A stretch of 38,363 bases of DNA from Cacconaster sp045617505 (GTDB lineage Bacteria > Bacteroidota > Bacteroidia > Bacteroidales > UBA932). A program made the position numbers and the translations under genes. This document shows positions 16,836 to 24,641 of this stretch, in pieces; positions within the stretch are counted from its first letter, which is position 1; every line of letters starts with the position of its first letter. The stretch is from contig JAZLIS010000067.1 of assembly GCA_045617505.1 (NCBI GenBank), positions 1 through 38,363 of the forward strand. The letters are read 5' to 3'. The notes beneath the pieces were generated by a model. That model was given only the letters and a program-made list of their open reading frames with translations, had not been told where the DNA came from and ran no database searches.

Positions 16836-17724
16836 CAAATACTCGGAAATCCTCTCTGAATACAAGAGTCACCTTACCCTTGAGAGGAACGTCAGCCCGA
16901 ACACGGTCAAGAGCTACCTTTCGGACTGCGGGAAATACTTCGACTTTCTTAAAGCCGGAGGCATCAACCCCACCTCGGCCGGCTTTGACGACATTGATTC
17001 GTTCATCTCCTCCCAATCCGGCGAAGGGATAACGAAAAGGACGCAGGCCAGAATCGTAAGCGCATTGAAAAGTCTGCACAGATTCCTCACCGAAGAGGGA
17101 TTGATGGAAGAGAACCCCTGCGACAGAATAGCAGCCCCGAAAATAAATCCCTACCTGCCATCCGTTCTCTCCGTGGAAGAGGTGGAACGGATTCTGGCCG
17201 CGGTTGACCTCTCACAGGAAGAGGGGCACCGGGACCGCTGCATCCTGGAAGTACTCTATTCCTGCGGCCTGCGTGTGAGCGAACTGACAAATCTGAAAAT
17301 CTCCGACATTTACCTCAAGGAGGGGTTCGTAAAGGTTGTCGGCAAGGGAAGCAAGCAGAGGCTGGTGCCGCTTGGAGAGCCCGCTGCGAAGTCCATCAGT
17401 CTCTATCTTGAAAAAAGAAGGACCGGTCCCGTGAAAAAAGAGGCGGAGGACATCCTGTTCCTCAACAGGAACGGTGGAAAACTGTCCCGCGTTTCAGTGT
17501 TCAAACTGGTAAAGGCACAGGCGGCCGCCGTCGGAATCTCAAAAGAGATCTCCCCACACACTTTCCGCCACAGCTTCGCCACTCACCTTCTGGAGAACGG
17601 TGCCGACCTCCGCGCCGTGCAGCAGATGCTCGGTCACGAGAGTATCCTGACCACCGAAATCTATACACACATAGACTCCGCCAAGTGGCAATCCACCATC
17701 CTGAAATTCCACCCGGTGAAATGA
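16819..17724 (+). CDS. xerD: XerC/XerD-type tyrosine recombinase
   Basis: 301 residues, the normal length for a Xer recombinase that resolves chromosome dimers at dif. The N-terminal SAM-like domain contains LTLERNVSPNTVKSYLSD. The catalytic set is complete: Arg in CGLRVSELT, Lys in GKGSKQRLVP, His/Arg in PHTFRHSFATHLLE, His in LGHESILTTEIYTHI and the Tyr in EIYTHI. It overlaps nth by 17 nt, a housekeeping context, so it is unlikely to be a mobile-element integrase. XerC cannot be excluded from sequence reading alone. Confidence 0.92.
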   Translation: MRKEGDKYSEILSEYKSHLTLERNVSPNTVKSYLSDCGKYFDFLKAGGINPTSAGFDDIDSFISSQSGEGITKRTQARIVSALKSLHRFLTEEGLMEENPCDRIAAPKINPYLPSVLSVEEVERILAAVDLSQEEGHRDRCILEVLYSCGLRVSELTNLKISDIYLKEGFVKVVGKGSKQRLVPLGEPAAKSISLYLEKRRTGPVKKEAEDILFLNRNGGKLSRVSVFKLVKAQAAAVGISKEISPHTFRHSFATHLLENGADLRAVQQMLGHESILTTEIYTHIDSAKWQSTILKFHPVK

Positions 17725-17726
17725 CA

Positions 17727-17740
17727 GGCACTATAGTGCC
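17727..17740. repeat. Perfect 14-bp palindrome between convergent xerD and tolC-like genes
   Basis: GGCACTATAGTGCC is self-complementary and sits 2 nt after the xerD stop; the stop of the tolC-like gene is inside it. It lacks an adjacent T-run on either strand, so it is not a textbook intrinsic terminator, but as RNA it could form a small 3'-end hairpin for both transcripts. Confidence 0.45.
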
Positions 17741-19059
17741 ACGAATCCGTTATGCCGGCACTGATAATGGTACTGGAGCAATTCTATCGTATGAACGCTT
17801 TTTGCCAGCGCTGCTTCAGATTCTTCGCTGACCTTGTTCAGAAATGTGTCCGTGTCGATGTCGCCGCTTTCCAGGCGTGCTTCCTCCACCTGCCTTATCT
17901 CAGTCCGGAGAGCGAGAAGTTCCTCATCCTGTTTCAAGGTTTTCTCCATACGGGCAATCCGTGTATTCAGTGAAGTGCTCTCTACACGGGTATTGAATAT
18001 CAGGGACTCCTTTTCAATGGCCAGAAAACGTATTTCGTTCTCAATCTTCACTGTGTTGTTCTTTCTGGTATAGAACGGAGTGAGATTCCATACAAGTTTG
18101 ACGCCCAAATTTGCATCGAACACCGGATTATGGTTTACCAGAGACCTGAAAAAGTTACTCCCGGGATATCCGTATGACAGGTTCCCGACAAATGCCAACC
18201 GGGGCCTGAGAGATGCATCGAGCATCTCCTGCTTCGCCCGTGCAACCTTGAGCCTGCTGTCGAGCATTCTCATCGACGGGGTGTCATAAACACTTCTGCC
18301 GCCGGAATCCGGCATCTTCGGCGTTTGAAGTTCCAACACGGAAGCGTCCCTGCCGATAAACAGGGAAAGCGCCTGCAGATATACGGCAAGGTTATCCTCA
18401 AGAACGCTCACCTGCTGACCGAGTGAGATTATTTCAGCATTCATCATTTTAACCGAAAGGACGCTGCTGTTGCCGGATATTTTCATTTCCTCCATTTTAT
18501 TACGGTTCCTTTCCAGCACCTCCATTTTCAAATCCATCTGTTTCCGACGCTCCGTAAGCAGCAGAATGGAGAAAAACAACTCTTCAACCCTCTTTTCCAC
18601 AGCATCTATGGAGACCCGTGTTTCAGATTCCATTAACTCGGCCATTGCTCTGGCTTCACTTTTCGCCGCCGAACTCATCCCACCGTCATATATTGTCTGG
18701 CGCACTTCCACACCACCACTATATTTCCACGGAGTAGGAGAAGGAATGATTAGATTGCGCTTAATCAGTTGTTTGTAATAATTTACCGACCCTTCATCAG
18801 ACGCATTCAGGAAGAGATCGTCAAAATCGGTGTTCTGATTTGACCAGCCGCCCCAGGCTCCGAGGGTTACGGCAGGCAGCCATGAAAGCGATGCGTTGGA
18901 CAAATCACATTTCTCGGTTATCCTGATAATATCCAGTTTTGCTATTTCAGGATAGTTGGCGCGGGCCAGGCCCACACACTCTTCAATTGAGATTACGGTT
19001 TCTCCGGATGCCTGAATGAACAGCATTGACAGGCAGATTGACAATATCCCCTTTTTCAT
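17731..19059 (-). CDS. TolC-family outer-membrane efflux channel
   Basis: 442 residues with a signal peptide (MKKGILSICLSMLFIQASG) and two outer-membrane-efflux-protein repeats, rich in long coiled-coil helices (VEKRVEELFFSILLLTERR; LNTRIARMEKTLKQDEELLA). This is the outer-membrane duct of a tripartite exporter. It is the last gene of the six-gene operon, overlapping the adaptor by 4 nt. No lipobox is seen, unlike OprM-type channels. The 3' end comes within 6 nt of xerD on the other strand. Confidence 0.88.
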   Translation of the reverse strand: MKKGILSICLSMLFIQASGETVISIEECVGLARANYPEIAKLDIIRITEKCDLSNASLSWLPAVTLGAWGGWSNQNTDFDDLFLNASDEGSVNYYKQLIKRNLIIPSPTPWKYSGGVEVRQTIYDGGMSSAAKSEARAMAELMESETRVSIDAVEKRVEELFFSILLLTERRKQMDLKMEVLERNRNKMEEMKISGNSSVLSVKMMNAEIISLGQQVSVLEDNLAVYLQALSLFIGRDASVLELQTPKMPDSGGRSVYDTPSMRMLDSRLKVARAKQEMLDASLRPRLAFVGNLSYGYPGSNFFRSLVNHNPVFDANLGVKLVWNLTPFYTRKNNTVKIENEIRFLAIEKESLIFNTRVESTSLNTRIARMEKTLKQDEELLALRTEIRQVEEARLESGDIDTDTFLNKVSEESEAALAKSVHTIELLQYHYQCRHNGFVAL

Positions 19060-20102
19060 TTCTTATATCCCCTGATTATATCATTCTCGCTGATGTTTCC
19101 CGAAATTTCAACACTGACACCGTCCGAAACTCCGGTGGTGACATATACCTTGTCCCATTTCTGGCGTTTCAAGGCCTTGGGATTGGAAGAAAGCACCCAT
19201 ACAAATGGTTGCGGGTCATAGTAAACACAATATTCCTCAACCGACAGGACATCTTTCCTGCGCTCCACCTCCACTTCCGCATTGGCGCTGTACCCGATTC
19301 TCAGATGCATAATATCATTGTCGAGTATTTCAGCGCGTATCTCGAAACCGGCGATTCCACCGAAATCTTCACCCTTTTCCGAGATATACTCGATTCTGGC
19401 AGGTATTCTGGCATTCTTGTCAGCTCCCGGTATAACGGTCATTGCCATACCCTCTTCCATATCATCAACGTCAGTTTCATCCGCTCTTCCGATAAAAATC
19501 ATCATCTCCGGATCGAAAATGCCGCATATGGGAGTCTGATTGGAAACGGCAGCCCCGGCAACAAGTTTCAGATTGCAGATTATTCCGTCTATCGGTGCCG
19601 TTATCACAGATATCGAACGGTTCGTCCGTATGCGGGAAGTCGCGAGCGCAAGTGCCTTTTCTGCCATTGTAAAGGCATTGGCGGCTTTCTCATACTCTCT
19701 GGCACTTATCGCGCCCTTCTCAAACAATCCCTTCGCCCTCTTTTCGTCGCGCTGTGCCTGTTCGAGACTGATACGGGCATTCTGTTCATTTGTGATGTAC
19801 TCTTCCGTCACATCTATCTGCGGAGAGACATCGAGCATCGCGATTTCCTCACCTTTTCTGACTCTTTCCCCGTTTCTGACGGACAAACGCGTCAGCACTC
19901 CGGATGTATTCGGAAAGACTGAAACCTGATAACGGGAACCTATGTGCCCGTTCAGACGTGAAGTGCGAACAATGTCTTTCCTGACAGGATAGACATATTC
20001 GTATATCTCCGGATCAGGGACGGATTGCCTCCACAGGCAATAAAATAGAAGCAGCATAAAGATTGCTGCAGCAAAGAAAAAAAAGATAGATTTTTTATTC
20101 AT
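19056..20102 (-). CDS. HlyD/MacA-type membrane-fusion adaptor
   Basis: 348 residues: an N-terminal membrane anchor (FFFFAAAIFMLLLFYCLW), a lipoyl/barrel-sandwich half motif (VFPNTSGVLTRLSVRNGERV), a coiled-coil hairpin around 105-155 (FEKGAISAREYEKAANAF), the second lipoyl half (SVITAPIDGIICNLKLVAGA) and beta-barrel plus membrane-proximal domains. It bridges the MacB-type permeases and the TolC-type channel. It starts 4 nt after the permease stop and overlaps the channel gene by 4 nt. Confidence 0.88.
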   Translation of the reverse strand: MNKKSIFFFFAAAIFMLLLFYCLWRQSVPDPEIYEYVYPVRKDIVRTSRLNGHIGSRYQVSVFPNTSGVLTRLSVRNGERVRKGEEIAMLDVSPQIDVTEEYITNEQNARISLEQAQRDEKRAKGLFEKGAISAREYEKAANAFTMAEKALALATSRIRTNRSISVITAPIDGIICNLKLVAGAAVSNQTPICGIFDPEMMIFIGRADETDVDDMEEGMAMTVIPGADKNARIPARIEYISEKGEDFGGIAGFEIRAEILDNDIMHLRIGYSANAEVEVERRKDVLSVEEYCVYYDPQPFVWVLSSNPKALKRQKWDKVYVTTGVSDGVSVEISGNISENDIIRGYKK

Positions 20103-20106
20103 GGTA

Positions 20107-21324
20107 TCATTCTGATTTCGACATCAAGTATTTCACTTCAGTATATACAATCTTTCGGATGCAGAGAAATCCGGAAAAGGCCCCTCCTGAAACCATTATC
20201 AACAGAACCGAACCACAGAGGGAGAGCGGCAGATATGGCTTGCCTACAAGTTCTATGCTGAAAAAGCAACGGGCTGTTACAACAATAAGAAGGGCAAACA
20301 TAATGGCCGCCAACCCTGCCAGCATTGACATTATGGCACCTTCTGTCATAACAGATTTCACAAGCAGATCCGGTGTGGCCCCAATAGATAGCCTAATTCC
20401 GAACTCCTCCTTGCGTTCGTTGACAGAAACGTATATTATGTTGAACAAATTGAGCAGTCCGGCAATAATCATCCCGATTCCCAGAATGAGAATCAGATAT
20501 TCAGCTCCGATAAAGGCAACGCTCCACTGCATGATAAGGTCCGTACAGTCTTTCACGGACAAATCATATCCAAGATCATCGGCTTTGTGAATATGTTTCA
20601 GGAAAGATCTGAGCTCCTTGACATTCTGTCCCCTGTCGTTATTAAGGGGAAAGAATGCAAGCAGTTTTGTAATCCTCCCGTCCAAGCCGTATATGACATC
20701 AGCAGTCGGATATGGGATAAAAACCATCTCCTCTTCGTTGCCGAATGAATCAATCGGGGCTATGGGTTTATACATCACGCCAACGACTGTATAGTTGACA
20801 TTGTCCATTACGACAACGCAGCCGCAAGGGTCGGCATTTTCCCCGAACAGTTTGTCGGAGACGGTTTTTCCAAGCACGCAGACCTTCCGTTTGAGTTCAA
20901 GGTCGCTGCGATTTAAAAATCTCCCGTGAAGCATCCCCAGCATCATACGGTCATAATACTGCGGTTCCATAAAACAGACAGGAGCGGATGCGCTGCGTTC
21001 CGCAGGACCATAAATAATGCTTTTTCCGGAGGGTATTTCCACACAGCCGCAGTCGGCACCGGGGAAATGTTCCTTTATTTTACGGATATCATCATAATCC
21101 ATCGAGAAGTTTCCATCTGTGGTCACCATTAGGATGGAGACATCCCACTGCAGTGATTTTGAAAAACTTCCGCTCATAAAAGCGGAATATGCCGCAGAAC
21201 AGACAAGCAGAATCAGGACACCGAGGAAGACCCCGCCCATTGCAAGAAGAGTGTTGACTTTTCTTTTGCGGAGCGTGGTGAAAATATCTTTCAACACATT
21301 GATTTCTATGCCGTGTCTTCCCAT
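20107..21324 (-). CDS. MacB-type ABC permease, second subunit
   Basis: About 405 residues: a first helix (TLLAMGGVFLGVLILLVCSA), a periplasmic MacB_PCD-like domain, and three C-terminal FtsX-like helices (YLILILGIGMIIAGLLNLF; MSMLAGLAAIMFALLIVV; LCGSVLLIMVSGGAFSGFL). The ATG at 21324 forms a TGATG junction with the preceding permease, so re-initiation coupling is likely; the TTG one codon earlier is not needed. The ATPase is encoded separately, so a heterodimer with the other permease is expected. Confidence 0.87.
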   Translation of the reverse strand: MGRHGIEINVLKDIFTTLRKRKVNTLLAMGGVFLGVLILLVCSAAYSAFMSGSFSKSLQWDVSILMVTTDGNFSMDYDDIRKIKEHFPGADCGCVEIPSGKSIIYGPAERSASAPVCFMEPQYYDRMMLGMLHGRFLNRSDLELKRKVCVLGKTVSDKLFGENADPCGCVVVMDNVNYTVVGVMYKPIAPIDSFGNEEEMVFIPYPTADVIYGLDGRITKLLAFFPLNNDRGQNVKELRSFLKHIHKADDLGYDLSVKDCTDLIMQWSVAFIGAEYLILILGIGMIIAGLLNLFNIIYVSVNERKEEFGIRLSIGATPDLLVKSVMTEGAIMSMLAGLAAIMFALLIVVTARCFFSIELVGKPYLPLSLCGSVLLIMVSGGAFSGFLCIRKIVYTEVKYLMSKSE

Positions 21325-22571
21325 CAATGCACTTGTGTCACTTTCAATCCGACAGCTCTTTTTGCGGGAGCCAAACCCGCAATGATACCGCTGACCAGCA
21401 AAGACGAAAGTATTGTTATGACAATTGAAAAATCAATCTTGAAACTCCCCCAGATATAGTAATCTTCAGTTCTGGTGGGCGCCACTATCCTATCCATCGC
21501 AAACAGGGCCCCATCTGCAGCAAGCACCCCGAGAAGTGTTGAAAAGAACATTATCAGAACTGATTCACATACGACCAGGGTGAATATGTGAGCATCAGAG
21601 GCCCCCAAAATACGTCGCATCACTATTTCGTATGTCCTTTCACGAATGGAAATGAACAGAATGTTGCTCACTCCGAAAATCACAAACACAAGAATGAGCA
21701 GACAGAAAATCAGGATTATCAGGCGAAACCCTCCAAGCAGCGATTTCACCTGGCTGTATGCGCTGAAATTATCCGAAATGGATAAGGCACTTTCATCATC
21801 AGGATCAAAGGAGTGTTCCAGAGCAATCAGTCTGCGGACAGAGGCGGAAAAATCCATGTTTTCATTTTCTGTCTGGAAGCCTTTCAGATTCAATATGATG
21901 GTATTGTAATTTTCCGTAACGTTCCACAAAGATACGGCGGTGCTCTCCGGTACTATGATGAAGTCCGAGTCAATTGTATTCCGGATACCCTTGAAAATCC
22001 CGACAACACGGAAACGGATGCCGTCGATATCGATAAAGCCGGACAAGGCGGATTCAGGGCGGGATTCATCAAAATAGCACTCCGCTGCAGCCTTTGATAT
22101 CAGGCATATCTTTTTCCTTTCCGTCACATCATTGACACTGATGTCACGCCCGAAGCACAAAGAAAGGAACATTGCATCCAGACAGTCCGTTTTGATTCCA
22201 TATACCCTGCTCGGAAAGTTTTTGTTGCCGATGCCTGTTGAAGCGACTCCCGTAACAACAGGACAGACATCTCTTACCTGCCCGGGGAAGCTCTTTTCAA
22301 GCATTCTCACGTCATTGTCGTTCAGAATTATCCGCCTGTTCACGTCATAGCCGTCGTATGGCAATGATGTCATTCCGGGTGAAATACGGGCCAGATTTTT
22401 CTCTGCGTATGCATAAGTGATGTTGATGCCTCTTGTGACACTGAAGGCTGCACCGACAAGGAGTGTAAGAAAGAACACCCCGAAGAACGTGGTGACAGAA
22501 GCAAGCCTGTACCTGCGGAACCCGGCCCGATACGATTCGGTCAATTCAACGACGAACTCTGCTGGGGTCAT
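21324..22571 (-). CDS. MacB-type ABC permease, first subunit
   Basis: 415 residues with the same layout as its downstream neighbour: first helix ASVTTFFGVFFLTLLVGAAF, a large periplasmic domain, then C-terminal helices (LIILIFCLLILVFVIFGVSN; VLIMFFSTLLGVLAADGALF; IVITILSSLLVSGIIAGLAP). The segment ISIRERTYEIVMRRILGA is the cytoplasmic coupling stretch typical of the family. Its start overlaps the ATPase by 4 nt and its end the second permease by 1 nt. The two permeases differ clearly, so this is not a recent duplication. Confidence 0.87.
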   Translation of the reverse strand: MTPAEFVVELTESYRAGFRRYRLASVTTFFGVFFLTLLVGAAFSVTRGINITYAYAEKNLARISPGMTSLPYDGYDVNRRIILNDNDVRMLEKSFPGQVRDVCPVVTGVASTGIGNKNFPSRVYGIKTDCLDAMFLSLCFGRDISVNDVTERKKICLISKAAAECYFDESRPESALSGFIDIDGIRFRVVGIFKGIRNTIDSDFIIVPESTAVSLWNVTENYNTIILNLKGFQTENENMDFSASVRRLIALEHSFDPDDESALSISDNFSAYSQVKSLLGGFRLIILIFCLLILVFVIFGVSNILFISIRERTYEIVMRRILGASDAHIFTLVVCESVLIMFFSTLLGVLAADGALFAMDRIVAPTRTEDYYIWGSFKIDFSIVITILSSLLVSGIIAGLAPAKRAVGLKVTQVH

Positions 22572-23245
22572 AACGTCACATCTTCCACAAGGTTACCATC
22601 CTTGATTGATATTATTCTTTTTGCCTGACGGGCCAGCGACTCTTCGTGGGTAACCATCATGACAGTGGTCCCATAGCTTTTGTTTATCTGCAGAAACAGA
22701 TTCATTATCTCCTGAGATGTCCTGCTGTCAAGAGCACCGGTAGGCTCGTCTGCCAGAATCAGTTTCGGGGACAATGCCATTGCGCGGGCAATGGCAGCCC
22801 TCTGCTGCTCGCCGCCGGACAACTGGCCGGGAAGTTTTCCCCTCACATCTTCAATGCCGGTACTTTCGAGCAAACGGCTTATCCTCTCTTCACGTTCCAC
22901 CTTTGCAATGCCGTTGTATATCATCGGTAATTCCACATTACCCGCGACAGTCTTGAAATCAATCAGATTATTCTTCTGAAACACAAAACCGATGTTATGT
23001 CCCCGCATCCGGGCCTTTTCATTGCGGTCCAGACTCTTTACTGCCACCCCGTCCAAGGTGTAATCCCCTTCATCAAAGGAATCGAGGATTCCCAATATGT
23101 TCAGTAGAGTTGATTTCCCCGAACCGGATGCTCCCATCAAACAAATGAATTCCCCTGTCTCGACTTTAAGATTGATGCCTTTGAGAACATGCTGCGGCAC
23201 TTCAGCGTCAAAATATGTCTTATGAATGCCCCTGAGTTCTATCAT
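22568..23245 (-). CDS. ABC exporter ATPase, LolD/MacB type
   Basis: 225 residues with complete ABC motifs: Walker A GASGSGKST, Q-loop GFVFQKNNLIDF, signature LSGGEQQRAAIARAM, Walker B LILADEPTGALD and switch His MVTHEES. It energises the two MacB-type permeases that follow. Its start lies 4 nt inside the acyltransferase gene and its end 4 nt inside the first permease gene. Confidence 0.9.
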   Translation of the reverse strand: MIELRGIHKTYFDAEVPQHVLKGINLKVETGEFICLMGASGSGKSTLLNILGILDSFDEGDYTLDGVAVKSLDRNEKARMRGHNIGFVFQKNNLIDFKTVAGNVELPMIYNGIAKVEREERISRLLESTGIEDVRGKLPGQLSGGEQQRAAIARAMALSPKLILADEPTGALDSRTSQEIMNLFLQINKSYGTTVMMVTHEESLARQAKRIISIKDGNLVEDVTL

Positions 23246-24378
23246 ACTCTCCTTATTGCTTTTTTATAAGATCTGCGTCTTTTGACACACTCTTTTGAGA
23301 ATCCGTCCCACTGCCTGAGATTCTGCACATTAGTTTCCAGAATAGCATTTGTCTCAGCCCACTTGACACCGGAATCGGTGAACTTCTTGAACAAGTTGGC
23401 AACGACAATTGAATTGATGCCGGTATTCCTGTAATCAGGGCGTACGCCTATGAGAAGCAGTTCCACTCCGTCATTCCCTTTCCCCAACAGAGCCGTCAGA
23501 ATATGCCACCACCCGAATGGGAGTAACCGTCCGCGGCACTTTCGCAAAGCAGCGGCAAGAGACGGCATCGCAAGGCCGAAAGCCACCAACTCACCCTTCT
23601 CATTTTCAACGAATGAGAGATAATCCATCTTCAGGAAATTAATATAGAATCCGATGTACTTTTCCGCCATATGTTCCGGCATAACAGTATAATCATACAG
23701 ATTCTTATAACATTCGTTAATCAAATTGAAAAGTTTGTGTTCATAATTTTCCTTCCTGGCAATCCTGCGTGTCATTTTCCTCAAATGAACGTTCGTCCGC
23801 TGCCCGACGATTCTTGAAAAACGGAACATCTTTTCAGGAAAGATTTCATCGGAAATCCTGCACTCGACCCAATCCACATCCTTCGTAAAACCAAGGATTT
23901 CAAGGTGTTCCTTATAGTAAGGATAATTATATCGGAGTGCCATTGTGCTAACGCGGTCGAAGCCTTCCACAAGCATTCCTTCCGGATCAAAATCAGTGAA
24001 TCCCAACGGGCCGACAATCGCATCCATTCCTTTCTCCCTTCCGAATTCCTCCACTTTGTTCAGAAGCGCGGCCGACACCTCCCTGTCATCAATATAATCA
24101 AACCATCCGAATCGAACCTCCTTGTGGTTCCACTGGGAATTTGCAAGATGATTGACAATAGCCGCAACTCTTCCTGCAATCTTACCCTCCTTATATGCGA
24201 GGAAAAGAGCATATTCGCAAAATTCCGATGCAGGATTCCTACCCGGATCCAAAGTATTGAATTCGCCTATGAAAAGCGGTGGAGTGTAATACTGATTACC
24301 TTTATACAACTTCTCAGGAAACAGAATGAACCTGCATAAATCCAACTTACTCCTGACAGGTTTGATTAGAACGGTCAT
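23242..24378 (-). CDS. GNAT-fold acyltransferase-like protein heading an export operon
   Basis: 378 residues, cytoplasmic, no signal peptide or clear membrane span. The C-terminal part has a GNAT-like region: SFVENEKGELVAFGLAMPS, then a central strand VELLLIGVRPDYRNTGINS with R-x-x-x-x-G in the acyl-CoA pyrophosphate loop, and the NAILETNVQNLRQWDGFSK helix common in acetyltransferases. The N-terminal part has a second GNAT-like half (ALFLAYKEGKIAGRVAAIVN; GFTDFDPEGMLVEGF). The closest family I can name is the YghO-like GNAT group, with moderate certainty. As first gene of a coupled ABC exporter operon it may acylate the exported substrate or a lipid, but no substrate is visible. A TATATTTG box lies 25 nt upstream. 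Confidence 0.7.
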   Translation of the reverse strand: MTVLIKPVRSKLDLCRFILFPEKLYKGNQYYTPPLFIGEFNTLDPGRNPASEFCEYALFLAYKEGKIAGRVAAIVNHLANSQWNHKEVRFGWFDYIDDREVSAALLNKVEEFGREKGMDAIVGPLGFTDFDPEGMLVEGFDRVSTMALRYNYPYYKEHLEILGFTKDVDWVECRISDEIFPEKMFRFSRIVGQRTNVHLRKMTRRIARKENYEHKLFNLINECYKNLYDYTVMPEHMAEKYIGFYINFLKMDYLSFVENEKGELVAFGLAMPSLAAALRKCRGRLLPFGWWHILTALLGKGNDGVELLLIGVRPDYRNTGINSIVVANLFKKFTDSGVKWAETNAILETNVQNLRQWDGFSKECVKRRRSYKKAIRRV

Positions 24379-24403
24379 TGCTTTTTTATAGGAAAATCTC
24401 TTT

Positions 24404-24411
24404 CAAATATA
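24404..24411 (-). promoter_or_regulatory. -7 element of the six-gene export operon
   Basis: The minus strand reads TATATTTG, 25 nt before the acyltransferase ATG. It lies just beyond the tRNA terminator, so the operon appears to have its own promoter. No clear -33 TTG was seen. Confidence 0.55.
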
Positions 24412-24462
24412 GTCATTATTTCCGAAAGTTTGAACACTCGGGGCACCGGTGTGTCTTTCAAC

Positions 24463-24497
24463 AAAAAGAATCCGGCCGAAAACCGGTCGGATTCTTT
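24463..24497 (-). terminator. Intrinsic terminator of tRNA-Leu
   Basis: A stem of about 14 bp with one G:T pair (arms 24465-24478 and 24484-24497) and a 5-nt loop. On the minus strand it is followed by a short T-run and starts within 2 nt of the tRNA 3' end. It separates the tRNA from the export operon. Confidence 0.75.
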
Positions 24498-24498
24498 G

Positions 24499-24584
24499 TG
24501 CCCAGGACAAGACTCGAACTTGCAAGCCCAAAATCGAGCACCAGCCCCTCAAGCTGGCGTGTCTACCAATTTCACCACCTGGGC
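24499..24584 (-). tRNA. tRNA-Leu (anticodon GAG)
   Basis: 86 nt with a type II cloverleaf. The acceptor GCCCAGG pairs with CCTGGGC, followed by discriminator A. The anticodon arm CCAGC-TTGAGGG-GCTGG reads GAG at positions 34-36. The long variable arm GCTC...GGGC is typical of leucine tRNAs, and the T-arm is GCAAG-TTCGAGT-CTTGT. CCA is not encoded. It follows the DUF2207 gene but has its own promoter and terminator. Confidence 0.95.
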
Positions 24585-24596
24585 GAATCGGGACTG

Positions 24597-24626
24597 CAAA
24601 TATACGCCAATTTTTATTAAATGCAA
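24597..24626 (-). promoter_or_regulatory. Promoter of tRNA-Leu
   Basis: On the minus strand TTG (24626-24624), a 19-nt spacer and TATATTTG (24604-24597) match the Bacteroidota consensus. The -7 box ends 12 nt before the mature tRNA 5' end, leaving a leader of about 7 nt. Confidence 0.7.
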
Positions 24627-24641
24627 TAATTTTTAAAAATT

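Noticed and set aside
20107..22571. The two MacB-type permeases as one gene split by a frameshift
   Set aside because: Each has its own N-terminal helix, periplasmic domain and C-terminal helices, and they join by a regular TGATG junction, so they are two full genes.
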